IMG/VR virus record: IMGVR_UViG_3300010354_000047
Span: 62,001-126,000 of that record
Reading direction: 5' to 3' (one strand)
Source of the DNA: a virus
DNA length: 64,000 nt
A model generated the notes under the pieces. That model worked only from the letters and a program-made list of their open reading frames with translations, was not told the DNA's origin and searched no databases. A program made the position numbers and the translations under genes. Position 1 is the first letter of the stretch, and every line of letters begins with the position of its first letter. This document shows, one piece after another, positions 50,550 through 58,325 of the stretch.

Positions 50550-51155
50550 ATGACCTACACAGACGAGACGTTTTTTCAAGCGGTAAAAGGAGATCAGCGA
50601 GCGATCGAGAAGACGATCGTTCAATTTACGCCTTTGATCCATAAGTTTGCGCGAAAGTACAGATTTATGGAAAAGGACCACATGTATGATGACCTCGTGC
50701 AAGAGGGGAGGATCGGAATTCTAAAAGCGATTCGAAGTTTCAACACCGAATACCGAGTGAACGGGAGGCCAATTCGTCCGATGACTTGGATCTGGCATAA
50801 TGTTCGAGGTGCCGTTCAAGGCGCTGCCCGGAAAGGAAATAAGCACCCAAAGTACGCGCTTTCTCTTGAGCAATCGGACTGGGGCCACAATCTTGAAGAT
50901 TCAAACTTCTATGAAGTTAAGGAAGGATTGGGGTCCGTTAGCATCGCCGACCTTGTGAAAATCGGATGCGGGTCGCTGGATTCACAAAGAGCTCGCATCG
51001 TCTGTGACCGGTTTGGCCTTCTCGGGCGAGAACCGATGAGACAAGGTGATGTGGCAAGAAAGTACGGCCTTTCCAAGCAAGCCACAAACGGGCACATCTC
51101 CCGGTTTTCAAAGAAGGTTCGGGAAAGTAAGCCCGAGCTAAGGGACCTTATCTAA
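50550..51155 (+). CDS. Sigma70-family RNA polymerase sigma factor
   Basis: 201 residues. Region 2-like part: FTPLIHKFARKYRFMEKDHM, YDDLVQEGRIGILKAIRSF and MTWIWHNVRGAVQGAAR, corresponding to the conserved core-binding and -10 recognition helices. The C-terminal part has a region 4-like helix-turn-helix (GDVARKYGLSKQATNGHISR). It is a short, type III or ECF-like sigma. With a consensus host promoter upstream it is expected to be made early and to redirect the host polymerase to phage promoters. Confidence 0.82.
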   Translation: MTYTDETFFQAVKGDQRAIEKTIVQFTPLIHKFARKYRFMEKDHMYDDLVQEGRIGILKAIRSFNTEYRVNGRPIRPMTWIWHNVRGAVQGAARKGNKHPKYALSLEQSDWGHNLEDSNFYEVKEGLGSVSIADLVKIGCGSLDSQRARIVCDRFGLLGREPMRQGDVARKYGLSKQATNGHISRFSKKVRESKPELRDLI

Positions 51156-51163
51156 GATCGAGA

Positions 51164-51505
51164 ATGAGCGAAGTCATTGCAACCAAAGTCTATGACCTTG
51201 AGTGTCCTGTTTGCGACACCATGTCTAGATTTGACTCTTCAGTTTTTGAGGGGTTCCCTGAAGTGTCCTACCAGGCTATCACTTTCGATACTCTGAGAGA
51301 CAAAATAGAGACGAACAAAACGTCTCAGCGTATCTATCAGCTACTTGAAAGGTATGCCGTTTCTCCCTCTTACGAGATCGACTTCCCGACTTATGTGTTT
51401 ATGTCCAAGACTGGAAAGTACATTGGACACCTACAGGGCGCTCTCGACCTTCGGGAATTCCGTGAGGGGGTAAAATCCATTCTTGATCAAAAACATTCTG
51501 AATAA
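51164..51505 (+). CDS. Thioredoxin-like protein with CPVC
   Basis: 113 residues. Begins with a strand, LECPVCDTM (CxxC at residues 14-17), then a helix and a second strand and FPTYVFMSKTGKYIGHLQGA with the cis-Pro-like TY motif near the end, the order of thioredoxin/glutaredoxin folds. It may reduce ribonucleotide reductase or other phage proteins. Not a canonical WCGPC thioredoxin. Confidence 0.75.
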   Translation: MSEVIATKVYDLECPVCDTMSRFDSSVFEGFPEVSYQAITFDTLRDKIETNKTSQRIYQLLERYAVSPSYEIDFPTYVFMSKTGKYIGHLQGALDLREFREGVKSILDQKHSE

Positions 51506-51521
51506 TTGGGGTCTTTATGCA

Positions 51522-51881
51522 TTGGGAAACCATGTCTTGGTTAGTCTGTATGGAGTAGCTTTCTCAGTCCTCGATGATATCGAGGAAATGCGAAAAGCCT
51601 TCGATAAAGCTTGTGAGGCTATGAATGCTACGGTTCTTCATCGTTTTTCTCACAAGTTTCACCCACAAGGAGTGACCGTTGTCTACGCTCTTGCGGAATC
51701 CCACATAACAGCACACACGTTTCCTGAATTTGGAAGTGTTTCCCTAGACTGCTATACCTGTGGACACATGGACTCAATTATTGGGATGAATATTCTGATT
51801 GAGCACTTTCAACCAAAGAGTATCCACATAGAGAGGGTTAGCCGTGACAAAGAAGAAGAAGCTCGTCAAGTCCGCCCTTAA
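51522..51881 (+). CDS. speD: S-adenosylmethionine decarboxylase proenzyme
   Basis: About 119 residues from TTG 51522, which has GGGG 11 nt upstream and yields the usual LGxHxLVxLYG start; a TTG at 51483 in the same frame would add 13 residues and overlap the previous gene. The autocatalytic site is in LAESHITAHTFPE (Glu-Ser, the Ser becomes the pyruvoyl group), followed by SLDCYTCG with the catalytic Cys. Class 1B prokaryotic size and motifs are complete. The enzyme makes decarboxylated AdoMet for spermidine synthesis; speD is a known cyanophage accessory gene. Confidence 0.9.
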   Translation: MGNHVLVSLYGVAFSVLDDIEEMRKAFDKACEAMNATVLHRFSHKFHPQGVTVVYALAESHITAHTFPEFGSVSLDCYTCGHMDSIIGMNILIEHFQPKSIHIERVSRDKEEEARQVRP

Positions 51882-52023
51882 GCACCCCGAACTTTTCTCT
51901 CAAGGCGAGCTGGCTTATATGCTGATGTGGCTTGAGGAAAGAAAAAGGGTTAAGTGTTCCAAGAAGACAGCCCAAGGCTTTAAGAAGCCAAATCAAAAAG
52001 AAGATCGATCTGGCCCAAAATAG
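51844..52023 (+). CDS. Small basic protein, 59 aa, GTG start
   Basis: Opens at GTG 51844 inside the speD end, in another frame, and ends at TAG 52021-52023 just before the hli promoter. The product MTKKKKLVKSALKHPELFSQ then GELAYMLMWLEERKRVK resembles short cyanophage proteins beginning with a K.ALKHPELY.E.EL.YM..WLE.RK pattern. Function unknown. Too short for common length cut-offs, yet it fills the gap between speD and hli. Confidence 0.6.
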   Translation: MTKKKKLVKSALKHPELFSQGELAYMLMWLEERKRVKCSKKTAQGFKKPNQKEDRSGPK

Positions 52024-52026
52024 GAA

Positions 52027-52055
52027 GTTTACCACAGCTTCCCACAGACTAAACT
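52027..52055 (+). promoter_or_regulatory. Promoter GTTTAC-N17-TAAACT before hli
   Basis: GTTTAC at 52027-52032, 17-bp spacer, TAAACT at 52050-52055, 20 nt before the ATG at 52076. Confidence 0.6.
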
Positions 52056-52075
52056 AACCCGTTACACTGAAACAA

Positions 52076-52279
52076 ATGACAGTAACAACCGACGAAAAGA
52101 ATCGTCAAAACGTTTTCGCTATTGAACCAAAGATGACTCCTGTTGATGAAAATTACCGACCGATGATCTCTTGGGACTCCCGTGGGGAAGTTCTAAACGG
52201 TCGACTCGCGATGCTCGGAATCCTGGCAGCTCTCGGAGCATATGCTCTGACAGGCCAAGTCATTCCGGGAGTTTGGTGA
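52076..52279 (+). CDS. hli: High-light-inducible protein (Hli)
   Basis: 67 residues with one transmembrane helix. The chlorophyll-binding-type motif EVLNGRLAMLG at about 42-52 (E..NGR.AM.G) followed by ILAALGAYALTGQVIPG is the Hli/LHC-like signature. Hli proteins bind chlorophyll and carotenoid and protect photosystems under light stress; their presence is a hallmark of phages infecting marine cyanobacteria. It has its own GTTTAC-type promoter and its TGA overlaps the GTG of the next gene. Confidence 0.96.
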   Translation: MTVTTDEKNRQNVFAIEPKMTPVDENYRPMISWDSRGEVLNGRLAMLGILAALGAYALTGQVIPGVW

Positions 52280-52587
52280 GCCAAACAGTAACTCAATTGA
52301 ATCCCCCTCTACCCCTTGAGACACCAAGGGGTAAGGGGTGGGCTCATTTCCTTATCGACTACTCTCAGGAGCACGACCTCCTTTGGGTGGTCTTTCTTGA
52401 CGAAAACGGCGAATGCTGGTCTTTTCGAAATCCAGACGTTCGCATTACCCCGAATTTCTCTCTTGGTCGCCATGACCCTTTTCTTGACCGCGACTCTAGC
52501 CTCAGCTCTGGGAACTTTCCTAGGAAACCTTATTCTTGCATGGTTCATTGGAGCAGTAATTCAGAGACACGAGGAAAAGAAGGCTAA
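52276..52587 (+). CDS. Conserved cyanophage protein, WVVFLDENGECWSFRNP type
   Basis: 103 residues from the GTG overlapping the hli stop. A conserved block reads GKGWAHFLIDYSQEHDLLWV, FLDENGECWSF and RNPDVR, familiar from short cyanobacterial and cyanophage proteins of unknown function. The C-terminal 30 residues overlap, in another frame, the start of the membrane protein at 52472, so the true extent of this gene beyond the conserved block is less certain. Confidence 0.6.
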   Translation: MSQTVTQLNPPLPLETPRGKGWAHFLIDYSQEHDLLWVVFLDENGECWSFRNPDVRITPNFSLGRHDPFLDRDSSLSSGNFPRKPYSCMVHWSSNSETRGKEG

Positions 52588-52675
52588 ATTAATGGCCCAA
52601 GCAAATAAAGAGTATATGGACGCTGTTCAGAAAGAAGTTGAGCGTATGCAAAAATACGCAAAACTTGAGGGCTGA
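52472..52675 (+). CDS. Small single-pass membrane protein
   Basis: 67 residues. N-terminal hydrophobic helix (LFLTATLASALGTFLGNLIL, AWFIGAVIQ) followed by a charged helix (HEEKKAKLMAQANKEYMDAV). ATG 52472 is preferred to the distant in-frame upstream codons because it makes the membrane helix the first element. Overlaps the preceding gene in a different frame. Function unknown; located beside hli, so thylakoid association is conceivable but unsupported. Confidence 0.5.
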   Translation: MTLFLTATLASALGTFLGNLILAWFIGAVIQRHEEKKAKLMAQANKEYMDAVQKEVERMQKYAKLEG

Positions 52676-52725
52676 GAAACTAAAACCAACTCCACAACAG
52701 CTTCACAAACAACGAAACAAAACAG

Positions 52726-53331
52726 ATGAACATTTTCGCTGTAAACGAGAACCCAATTCTTGCGGCACGAGACTTACCCGACAAACTGGTAGTCAAAATG
52801 CCAACCGAAAGCTTGCAAATGCTCACTCCTTGGGCTTTCAATACTCACAAAGAGTACATTCGAAAACCTGACGGAACCAATTACGGAATCAAGGGTTTTG
52901 CAAACCATCCTTGTTCAAAATGGCTCTATGAGAGTCCGGCGAACGTCCATTGGTTGCTTGAACATGCTTTTGGAATGGCCGACGAGTATTGGCAGCGTTA
53001 CAACAAATACCACGGAACCCTTCACGGCTTGAATCAAATTCGAACTCTGGTCTATCGGAACCACAATTCTGATCAATCCAGAGACCATACCGAGTTCGTT
53101 CAAGCAATGCCGGATGAGTTCAAAGTTCCAGGGGATGCGGTCACAGCATACCGCAACTACATAAACGCTCACAAAGGCTATGCAGAGTGGCGATACAGCA
53201 AAAAACCTGACTGGTGGGACGAAGCCAAACATGAGCCCGTCCGCAAACAATATCTCGCTCAGCGAGAAGAAAACCTTATGAAACGCAGAAATGCCCAGCA
53301 TTCTAGAGTATCGAGAAGCCTACAAAGTTAA
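52726..53331 (+). CDS. Pyrimidine-dimer glycosylase-like cyanophage protein
   Basis: 201 residues. MNIFAVNENPILAARDLPDK, LVVKMPTESLQMLTPWAF, then NHPCSKWLYESPANVHWLLEHAF, EYWQRYNKYH parallel a cyanophage family often annotated as pyrimidine dimer DNA glycosylase (N-term NIF, D.H..KM..E..Q.L, HP...W...S..N..WL). Whether it repairs UV damage here cannot be told; no T4 DenV core is evident. Overlaps nrdB by 41 nt. Confidence 0.55.
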   Translation: MNIFAVNENPILAARDLPDKLVVKMPTESLQMLTPWAFNTHKEYIRKPDGTNYGIKGFANHPCSKWLYESPANVHWLLEHAFGMADEYWQRYNKYHGTLHGLNQIRTLVYRNHNSDQSRDHTEFVQAMPDEFKVPGDAVTAYRNYINAHKGYAEWRYSKKPDWWDEAKHEPVRKQYLAQREENLMKRRNAQHSRVSRSLQS

Positions 53332-54277
53332 CGGGTCGTTTGAATACCCTAAATTTTTCGACAAGTTCAAGAAAGCTCGTAAGTCGGTTTGGTCCCCAGA
53401 GGAGGTAATTTTTGAGAAAGACCTCCGAGACTGGCAGGATAGCTCAGACGATGAGAGAGAAATTATAGGGGGAATTCTACGCGGTTTCACACAGCTAGAG
53501 TGCCACGTTGGAAACTACTGGTCAAGCATCTCAAAATGGTTTCCAAAACACGAAGTGGCGGCTGTTTCCGACGAGTATGCCGCTTCAGAACGAGTTCATG
53601 CATGGGCTTACAACCACCTTTCTGACACCCTTGGGCTAGACGAATTTGAAGCCTTTCTGGGTGACCCAACAGCAAGAAACAAGATTGGGTTCTTCCTAAA
53701 GGACCGTCCAGTTAAAGAGTCGTTAGCAGTTTTCAGCGGAGCAGCTGAAGGGGTCAGCCTCTTTAGTTCCTTCGCTGTTTTGCTGTCTTTCAACCTGCTC
53801 GGAAAGTTCAAGGGGCTTTGCCAGATTATCTCTTGGTCCGCTCTTGATGAAACGGAGCACTCAAATACCGGGATCTCCCTCTTTAACCTTTTAGTGGATG
53901 AGGATCCGCTCACTCCCCAAGAGATTGAGAACATTGTTCACGGCTTCAAACTTGTAATTCAAAACGAGTTTTCCTTTATTGATCGAATCTTTGACGGTCG
54001 CGAGTTTGCTAATCCCCGCCTAAACAAGGAAGACTTAAAGCAGTACATTTTGTATCGGGCAAACAACCGTTTGGCTGCAATGCGTATACCAGGCTTCCGA
54101 TTCCCCTATAGTTTCGAATCGGCCAACAACATTCGTGTCTGGTTCCACCCTTTGATTCGTGGAACCACCAGCACGGACTTTTTCTCGCAGGCAAAAGATG
54201 GCTCTTCCTACATTGCCAAGCCTACGCAGGACTTTATGTCGGTAAACTTGAAAACCCTTGACTACAACCTAGAATGA
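53291..54277 (+). CDS. nrdB: Ribonucleotide reductase beta subunit (class Ia/Ib type)
   Basis: 328 residues. Metal and radical residues by alignment with E. coli R2: E70, E100 and H103 (ERVHAWAY), E153 (AEGVSLFSSFA), E187 and H190 (DETEH). The tyrosyl position, E+7 of the ERVH motif, is Tyr107, so the radical tyrosine is conserved. It makes, with NrdA, the enzyme converting ribonucleoside diphosphates to deoxy forms in the host cytoplasm. Stop overlaps nrdA start by 4 nt; preceded by the glycosylase-like gene in another frame. Confidence 0.95.
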   Translation: MPSILEYREAYKVNGSFEYPKFFDKFKKARKSVWSPEEVIFEKDLRDWQDSSDDEREIIGGILRGFTQLECHVGNYWSSISKWFPKHEVAAVSDEYAASERVHAWAYNHLSDTLGLDEFEAFLGDPTARNKIGFFLKDRPVKESLAVFSGAAEGVSLFSSFAVLLSFNLLGKFKGLCQIISWSALDETEHSNTGISLFNLLVDEDPLTPQEIENIVHGFKLVIQNEFSFIDRIFDGREFANPRLNKEDLKQYILYRANNRLAAMRIPGFRFPYSFESANNIRVWFHPLIRGTTSTDFFSQAKDGSSYIAKPTQDFMSVNLKTLDYNLE

Positions 54278-56238
54278 CAGACCACACACTTGTTGCACCT
54301 GAATGGCTTTCCCAAGAAGGGCTTCAAACACTGTCATCTGGTTACCTTCTTCCAGGTGAAACCCCTCGGAACATGTTCGAGCGTGTGTCCGGGCGTGCAG
54401 CTCACTTGAACGAGGATCCCACTCTGGAAGAAGACCTTTTTGAGTGCCTCTGGAAAGGTTGGATCGGGCTGGCAAGCCCGGTCGCAGCCAACTTTGGGAC
54501 GAATCGAGCGCTTCCTATCTCCTGCTACTCCATCCACATTAGCGACGATACCGGAAGTATCTACTCACACAAAAAGGAAGCAGCAATGCTTTCAAAGAAC
54601 GGAGGGGGAGTGGGAATCTGGTTTGGAGACATTCGCCCTTCTGGAGCTCCGATTCGCGGTGGCGGAAAGTCCTCAGGACTCGCAGGCTGGATGCAAGGGT
54701 ACGACCATGACGCTCGAATTGTTAGTCAAGGTGGTGTTCGCAGGGGCTCTTTTGCGCTCTACACTTCAATCGATCACCCAGACTACCCTGAGATCTTAGA
54801 AGCGAAAGACCACACAAAGGGAGACCCGAGGCAGTGGATTGATAGCAACGTTGCCGTCACCATCACAGATGAATTCATGGAAGACATGATTCAAAATGGT
54901 GGAAAAAAGCAAGAGTTGTTCGGAAAAACGATTGCAGCGCGACTCATGTCGGGAAGCCCTTACATGGTCTTTATCGACAACGTCAACAATCAGAATCCGG
55001 ATTGTTACAAAGAGAGAAACCTTAAGGTTTCCCTTAGCAATTTGTGCAGCGAGATCACACTTTACACAGATGAGAATCACTCTTTTGTATGTGTGCTTTC
55101 ATCTATGAATCTAGCTCGCTGGTTTGAGTGGAAGGACTGGAGGTCTCCTCGTTCTGGTCGTTCTGCACCAGAGATCGCGATTCACCTTCTGGAGGCAGTT
55201 GTCTCTGAGTTCATTCGGAAAGCCGAGCATATGACTGCTATGGGACGCTCGGTTCGCTTTGCGAAGAAGAGTCGAGCTCTGGGCCTCGGAACGATGGGCT
55301 TACATGCTCTTTACCAAAGCCAAATGCTCCCCTTCAAGTGTGAGCAATCTCGTCAGCTGAACGTCGAAGTCCACAAGTTCATTCGTGAACAAGCGGATAA
55401 AGCCTCAAGGGAACTGGCAGAAAGGTTCGGTGAGCCGGAGTGGTGTGTCGGAAGCGGTTTCCGTCATACGCATCGAACGGCTATTGCCCCCACAAAGACC
55501 AACTCTGTGATCAGTGGTGCGTTCTCAGAGGGGATTGCCCCGATCGAGATGAACTACTACGTGGCCAAACAAGACAAGGGAACTTTCGTTCGAAAGAACC
55601 CCTATCTTGAAAAGCTACTCTGCCAAAAAGGTGTCGGACCACAGATTTGGGACCAAATCGAAAGAGACCGAGGTAGTGTTCAGAACCTTGATTGCCTGAC
55701 CGGTAAAGAGAAGGAGGTGTTTCTAACCGCAAGGGAAATTGATCAGTTTGAGCTGATTAAGCAAGCCGGGGATCGACAGCCCCACGTTTGCCAGTCCCAG
55801 TCCTTAAACCTCTACCTCGCGGACCCAAATGTGAGTGCTGAGTACCTTTTTCGTTTGCATATCGCTGCGCATCGGGCGAAGGTCAAGTCTCTTTACTATC
55901 TGAAGTCTCGATCTGCTCTGATCGTAGATTCAAACGAGGAGGAATTCCTTGAGCCCGCCATTGTGATCACCAAGAGTGATTGCCCCTGGTGCGTGAAGCT
56001 AAAAGAAGAGCTGGAAACGGATGGAATAGATTTTCTTGAGCTCCCTCTGAACGAAGCAAAAGACAAAGGAATGTGGTCAGAGTCATGGAAGACAGTTCCA
56101 CAACTCTACCTGAATAATCAATGGGTCGGAGGATATACCGACTACGTTCAATTCAAAGAAACTAACCCTACCAAAGAAACAAATGCCTATGAAGACAGCA
56201 ACAGTGAGAACAATGAGTGTACAGCCTGCCACGCCTGA
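54274..56238 (+). CDS. nrdA: Ribonucleotide reductase alpha subunit with internal glutaredoxin
   Basis: 654 residues. The catalytic core is complete: LPISCYSIHISDD (first redox Cys), NLCSEITLYT (catalytic Cys plus Glu), SSMNLARWF, and the Tyr pair in KSLYYLKSRS. No N-terminal ATP-cone (residues 1-30 start directly with a PEWLSQEGLQTLSSGYL cap). Between the core end (about 545) and the tail is a glutaredoxin-type domain, residues about 560-625: CPWC at 570-573, TVPQLYL (cis-Pro) and GGYTD. The C-terminal redox pair CTAC (649-652) follows it, so the domain is inserted before the swinging arm. Coupled to nrdB by overlap. Confidence 0.95.
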   Translation: MTDHTLVAPEWLSQEGLQTLSSGYLLPGETPRNMFERVSGRAAHLNEDPTLEEDLFECLWKGWIGLASPVAANFGTNRALPISCYSIHISDDTGSIYSHKKEAAMLSKNGGGVGIWFGDIRPSGAPIRGGGKSSGLAGWMQGYDHDARIVSQGGVRRGSFALYTSIDHPDYPEILEAKDHTKGDPRQWIDSNVAVTITDEFMEDMIQNGGKKQELFGKTIAARLMSGSPYMVFIDNVNNQNPDCYKERNLKVSLSNLCSEITLYTDENHSFVCVLSSMNLARWFEWKDWRSPRSGRSAPEIAIHLLEAVVSEFIRKAEHMTAMGRSVRFAKKSRALGLGTMGLHALYQSQMLPFKCEQSRQLNVEVHKFIREQADKASRELAERFGEPEWCVGSGFRHTHRTAIAPTKTNSVISGAFSEGIAPIEMNYYVAKQDKGTFVRKNPYLEKLLCQKGVGPQIWDQIERDRGSVQNLDCLTGKEKEVFLTAREIDQFELIKQAGDRQPHVCQSQSLNLYLADPNVSAEYLFRLHIAAHRAKVKSLYYLKSRSALIVDSNEEEFLEPAIVITKSDCPWCVKLKEELETDGIDFLELPLNEAKDKGMWSESWKTVPQLYLNNQWVGGYTDYVQFKETNPTKETNAYEDSNSENNECTACHA

Positions 56239-56917
56239 GCCGGGAAAGAGGAGGCACAAAAGGTATCCGAAACTGACTCGAGACCAACAAAAACTGGTTG
56301 AGAGTCACAGGTGGATAGCTGGACGCCTCGCTTTTGGAGCAAAGTGTCTCACTGGGGGTCATACGGGTTCTCTCACACGAGAGGACCTCGAGTCTATAGC
56401 AAACTTTGCCCTGTGTGTTGCAGCAACTCGATACGATCCAGATAAACAAGTGCAGTTTAGCACGTATGCCTGGAGAACAGCTCGGGGATACATTCAACAC
56501 GCTCTTCGAGACTACTCTCGAATGGTGAAGACGCCTCGTTGGGTCGCGAAGTATAAGGAAAAGGTGGACCAGTTATTGAAACAAAACTTCTCCTATCCTG
56601 AGATAGCGGAACACCTAGGAATTCCTGAGAGTAAAGTCCTTATCGTGGACATGAGCACTTACAACTACCACGTGTCATATGATTCAAGTCCTGAAGACTG
56701 GACTACTCGAGAGTTTATCTTTAACGATGACGATGTGAGACCCTACGTGGTTTCTCCTGAGCTAATAAAAACTCTGAAAAGTCTCTCCGAAGCGGAGTTA
56801 GGGATTTTGGTCAAATACACTGAGGGTAAGGACATGTCGGAGGAAGAACGGGAGTGGGCCTCTGAGAACTTTTTTCATCTTCAGGCCATTGCCCACGGCA
56901 AACTTTCCGTCGAATGA
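56183..56917 (+). CDS. Second sigma70-family sigma factor
   Basis: 244 residues. Begins inside the nrdA end. Region 2 pattern: VQFSTYAWRTARGYIQHALR (residues about 93-112) and TPRWVAKY preceded by SLTREDLESIANFALCVAAT. The C-terminal half is charged and includes YPEIAEHLGIPESKV, a helix-turn-helix-like segment. Different in size and C-terminus from the sigma at 50550, so probably a second promoter specificity, for example middle or late. Confidence 0.78.
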   Translation: MPMKTATVRTMSVQPATPEPGKRRHKRYPKLTRDQQKLVESHRWIAGRLAFGAKCLTGGHTGSLTREDLESIANFALCVAATRYDPDKQVQFSTYAWRTARGYIQHALRDYSRMVKTPRWVAKYKEKVDQLLKQNFSYPEIAEHLGIPESKVLIVDMSTYNYHVSYDSSPEDWTTREFIFNDDDVRPYVVSPELIKTLKSLSEAELGILVKYTEGKDMSEEEREWASENFFHLQAIAHGKLSVE

Positions 56918-57129
56918 AAGAGAAAGTTCTACGACTACGAAAATTTCCTCTCGAGGCAGAGGCCCAAGTTCGATTTGGTCAATTCCAGATAGAGCAAATG
57001 TCTCGAGAGGAACTTGTATCGTACGCAAAACAATCTTTTATGCTAATGACCCAGCTAACTCATTATGCACATCAACTACTTCAAGGGTTAGAGGATGTCG
57101 GTGTGACTGTTTCGCCGGAAGATAGTTAA
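56914..57129 (+). CDS. Possible NblA-like small protein
   Basis: 71 residues, ATGA overlap with the sigma gene. Two helices: KFPLEAEAQVRFGQFQIEQM then SREELVSYAKQSFMLMTQLT and HYAHQLLQ. The order L..Q..F..F...MSREEL......... with a second helix of Leu/Met is like the NblA family, small cyanobacterial and cyanophage proteins that adapt phycobilisomes for degradation. Similarity is by pattern only; the known NblA charged and Phe positions are not all satisfied. Unproven. Confidence 0.45.
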   Translation: MKEKVLRLRKFPLEAEAQVRFGQFQIEQMSREELVSYAKQSFMLMTQLTHYAHQLLQGLEDVGVTVSPEDS

Positions 57130-57138
57130 GGGTATAAC
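57130..57138 (+). promoter_or_regulatory. Late-type box GGGTATAAC
   Basis: GGGTATAAC ends 25 nt before the ATG at 57164. Confidence 0.45.
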
Positions 57139-57163
57139 CTAAAGATACTCCCCCCTCTCTTGT

Positions 57164-57829
57164 ATGGCGAAGTTACCCGAAGATCACTCAATAAAAGCTC
57201 ACAAAGACATCGTCGGGCAAACCATGCACAGATGGAAACACCACGACCCGAAACCTTTGCATAGCGGTCGAGGAAAGGGTGGAAAGGAAGGGAAAGTTGT
57301 TAAGTCAAAAGAGCAAGCCATCGCTATAGCTCTTAGCATGGCTGGGAGATCAAAAGATCACTCTGAAAGATTGAACTCCTTAGGCTTTTCGGAAGAGTCT
57401 GTGCGATCTGTGAACGAGATACTAAGCGGAAACTTTGACTTCACACTTTGCCAAAGGCCAAACGGAAGCTTATATGGTACATCTGGAAAGTGTAGAAAGG
57501 GGTCGGAAGTGAATCCCAAAGAGTCTCGGCCAGGAACCTCTTCTGGTGGGGGGTCAAAAAAGACTCTTTCGGAGATGGACGCTCACATCAAAAGTTTGTA
57601 CAAGAAAGAGACGGAAGCAAGAAATAACGGAGACGATTCTAAAGCCAGAGAATATATGAGGGAATCCGTGAAAGTCCTCAAAGCCTTGAATGAACGCCGA
57701 GACCTCTTGAATCAGAGACTTCGGGAACTTCAGGATAAAATGGATGACGCTGTGACAATCAGGGATCAACAAAGATTGTCGACAGCAGTAAGTAGCATTC
57801 TAAGCGAGTTGAGTGGGTTAAAGGGGTAA
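57164..57829 (+). CDS. Tagged protein with DUF6496-like N-terminus
   Basis: 221 residues. Residues 18-62 (QTMHRWKHHDPKPLHSG, then GKVVKSKEQAIAIALSMAGR) match the DUF6496 pattern, a small basic phage domain (MHRFKHG..., KQAIAIAL..AG). A LGFSEESVRSVNEIL stretch follows, then the C-x13-C signature (Cys96, Cys110; FDFTLCQRPNGSLYGTSGKC, RKGSEVNPKE), then a charged coiled coil to the end. This copy provides the reference showing where the frame should go in the frameshifted gene at 4482. Confidence 0.72.
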   Translation: MAKLPEDHSIKAHKDIVGQTMHRWKHHDPKPLHSGRGKGGKEGKVVKSKEQAIAIALSMAGRSKDHSERLNSLGFSEESVRSVNEILSGNFDFTLCQRPNGSLYGTSGKCRKGSEVNPKESRPGTSSGGGSKKTLSEMDAHIKSLYKKETEARNNGDDSKAREYMRESVKVLKALNERRDLLNQRLRELQDKMDDAVTIRDQQRLSTAVSSILSELSGLKG

Positions 57830-57836
57830 AGAACGT

Positions 57837-58325
57837 ATGACGACTCCCAGCTTCTCAAAAGAATCTCTCGAAAGGGTTAGGTCTCTCCTTCAAAGGGATG
57901 TAGACTGGGAAGGTCAGTTCTTGACCGGAACTTCTAAAGGAGCTTTCCCTTTGGTTGATCAAGTTCTCAAGCCGAGAGGTTTGCAAGGAATGGACATTGA
58001 CAACAGGCCTGGTTTACAGCGCGGGAGTCAAGGAAAAAGACGGGGAAGTTCCCTCTCAATCGCACAAGTTGCTCTTCCCAACGGAAACCCTCAATCGGGT
58101 CCTCGGTCACTCTCTACGAATCGCGGACTTGCAATGTTTGAAGAAGCTTGCAAAAAACGTCCGCAACCGAGAAGCCCCGAGCAAAACCAAGCGACGCAAG
58201 AGGCACAACAGGCGGCTCAACGACAGAACCAAACTTTTGACAAGATACCTGAGAAAAAAGTTGAAGAAATGGCTAAGAAGGGGGGAGAGGCAGAACGAAA
58301 GCCCCCACTACCTTACTGCAGCTAA
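57837..58325 (+). CDS. Hypothetical basic protein, 162 aa
   Basis: Starts 7 nt after the preceding stop and ends overlapping the next ATG. SFSKESLERVRSLLQRDVDW near the N-terminus resembles the leader seen in other genes. The rest is Pro/Arg/Gln-rich and low complexity, with QNQATQEAQQAAQRQNQ. An overlapping 130-residue frame at 57955 is rejected because it starts within this gene and lacks coupling. Function unknown. Confidence 0.55.
   Translation: MTTPSFSKESLERVRSLLQRDVDWEGQFLTGTSKGAFPLVDQVLKPRGLQGMDIDNRPGLQRGSQGKRRGSSLSIAQVALPNGNPQSGPRSLSTNRGLAMFEEACKKRPQPRSPEQNQATQEAQQAAQRQNQTFDKIPEKKVEEMAKKGGEAERKPPLPYCS

Noticed and set aside
57824-57831. GGGTAAAG before the ATG at 57837
   Set aside because: Only a few bases from the start and partly the stop of the gene before; spacing does not fit the promoter class.
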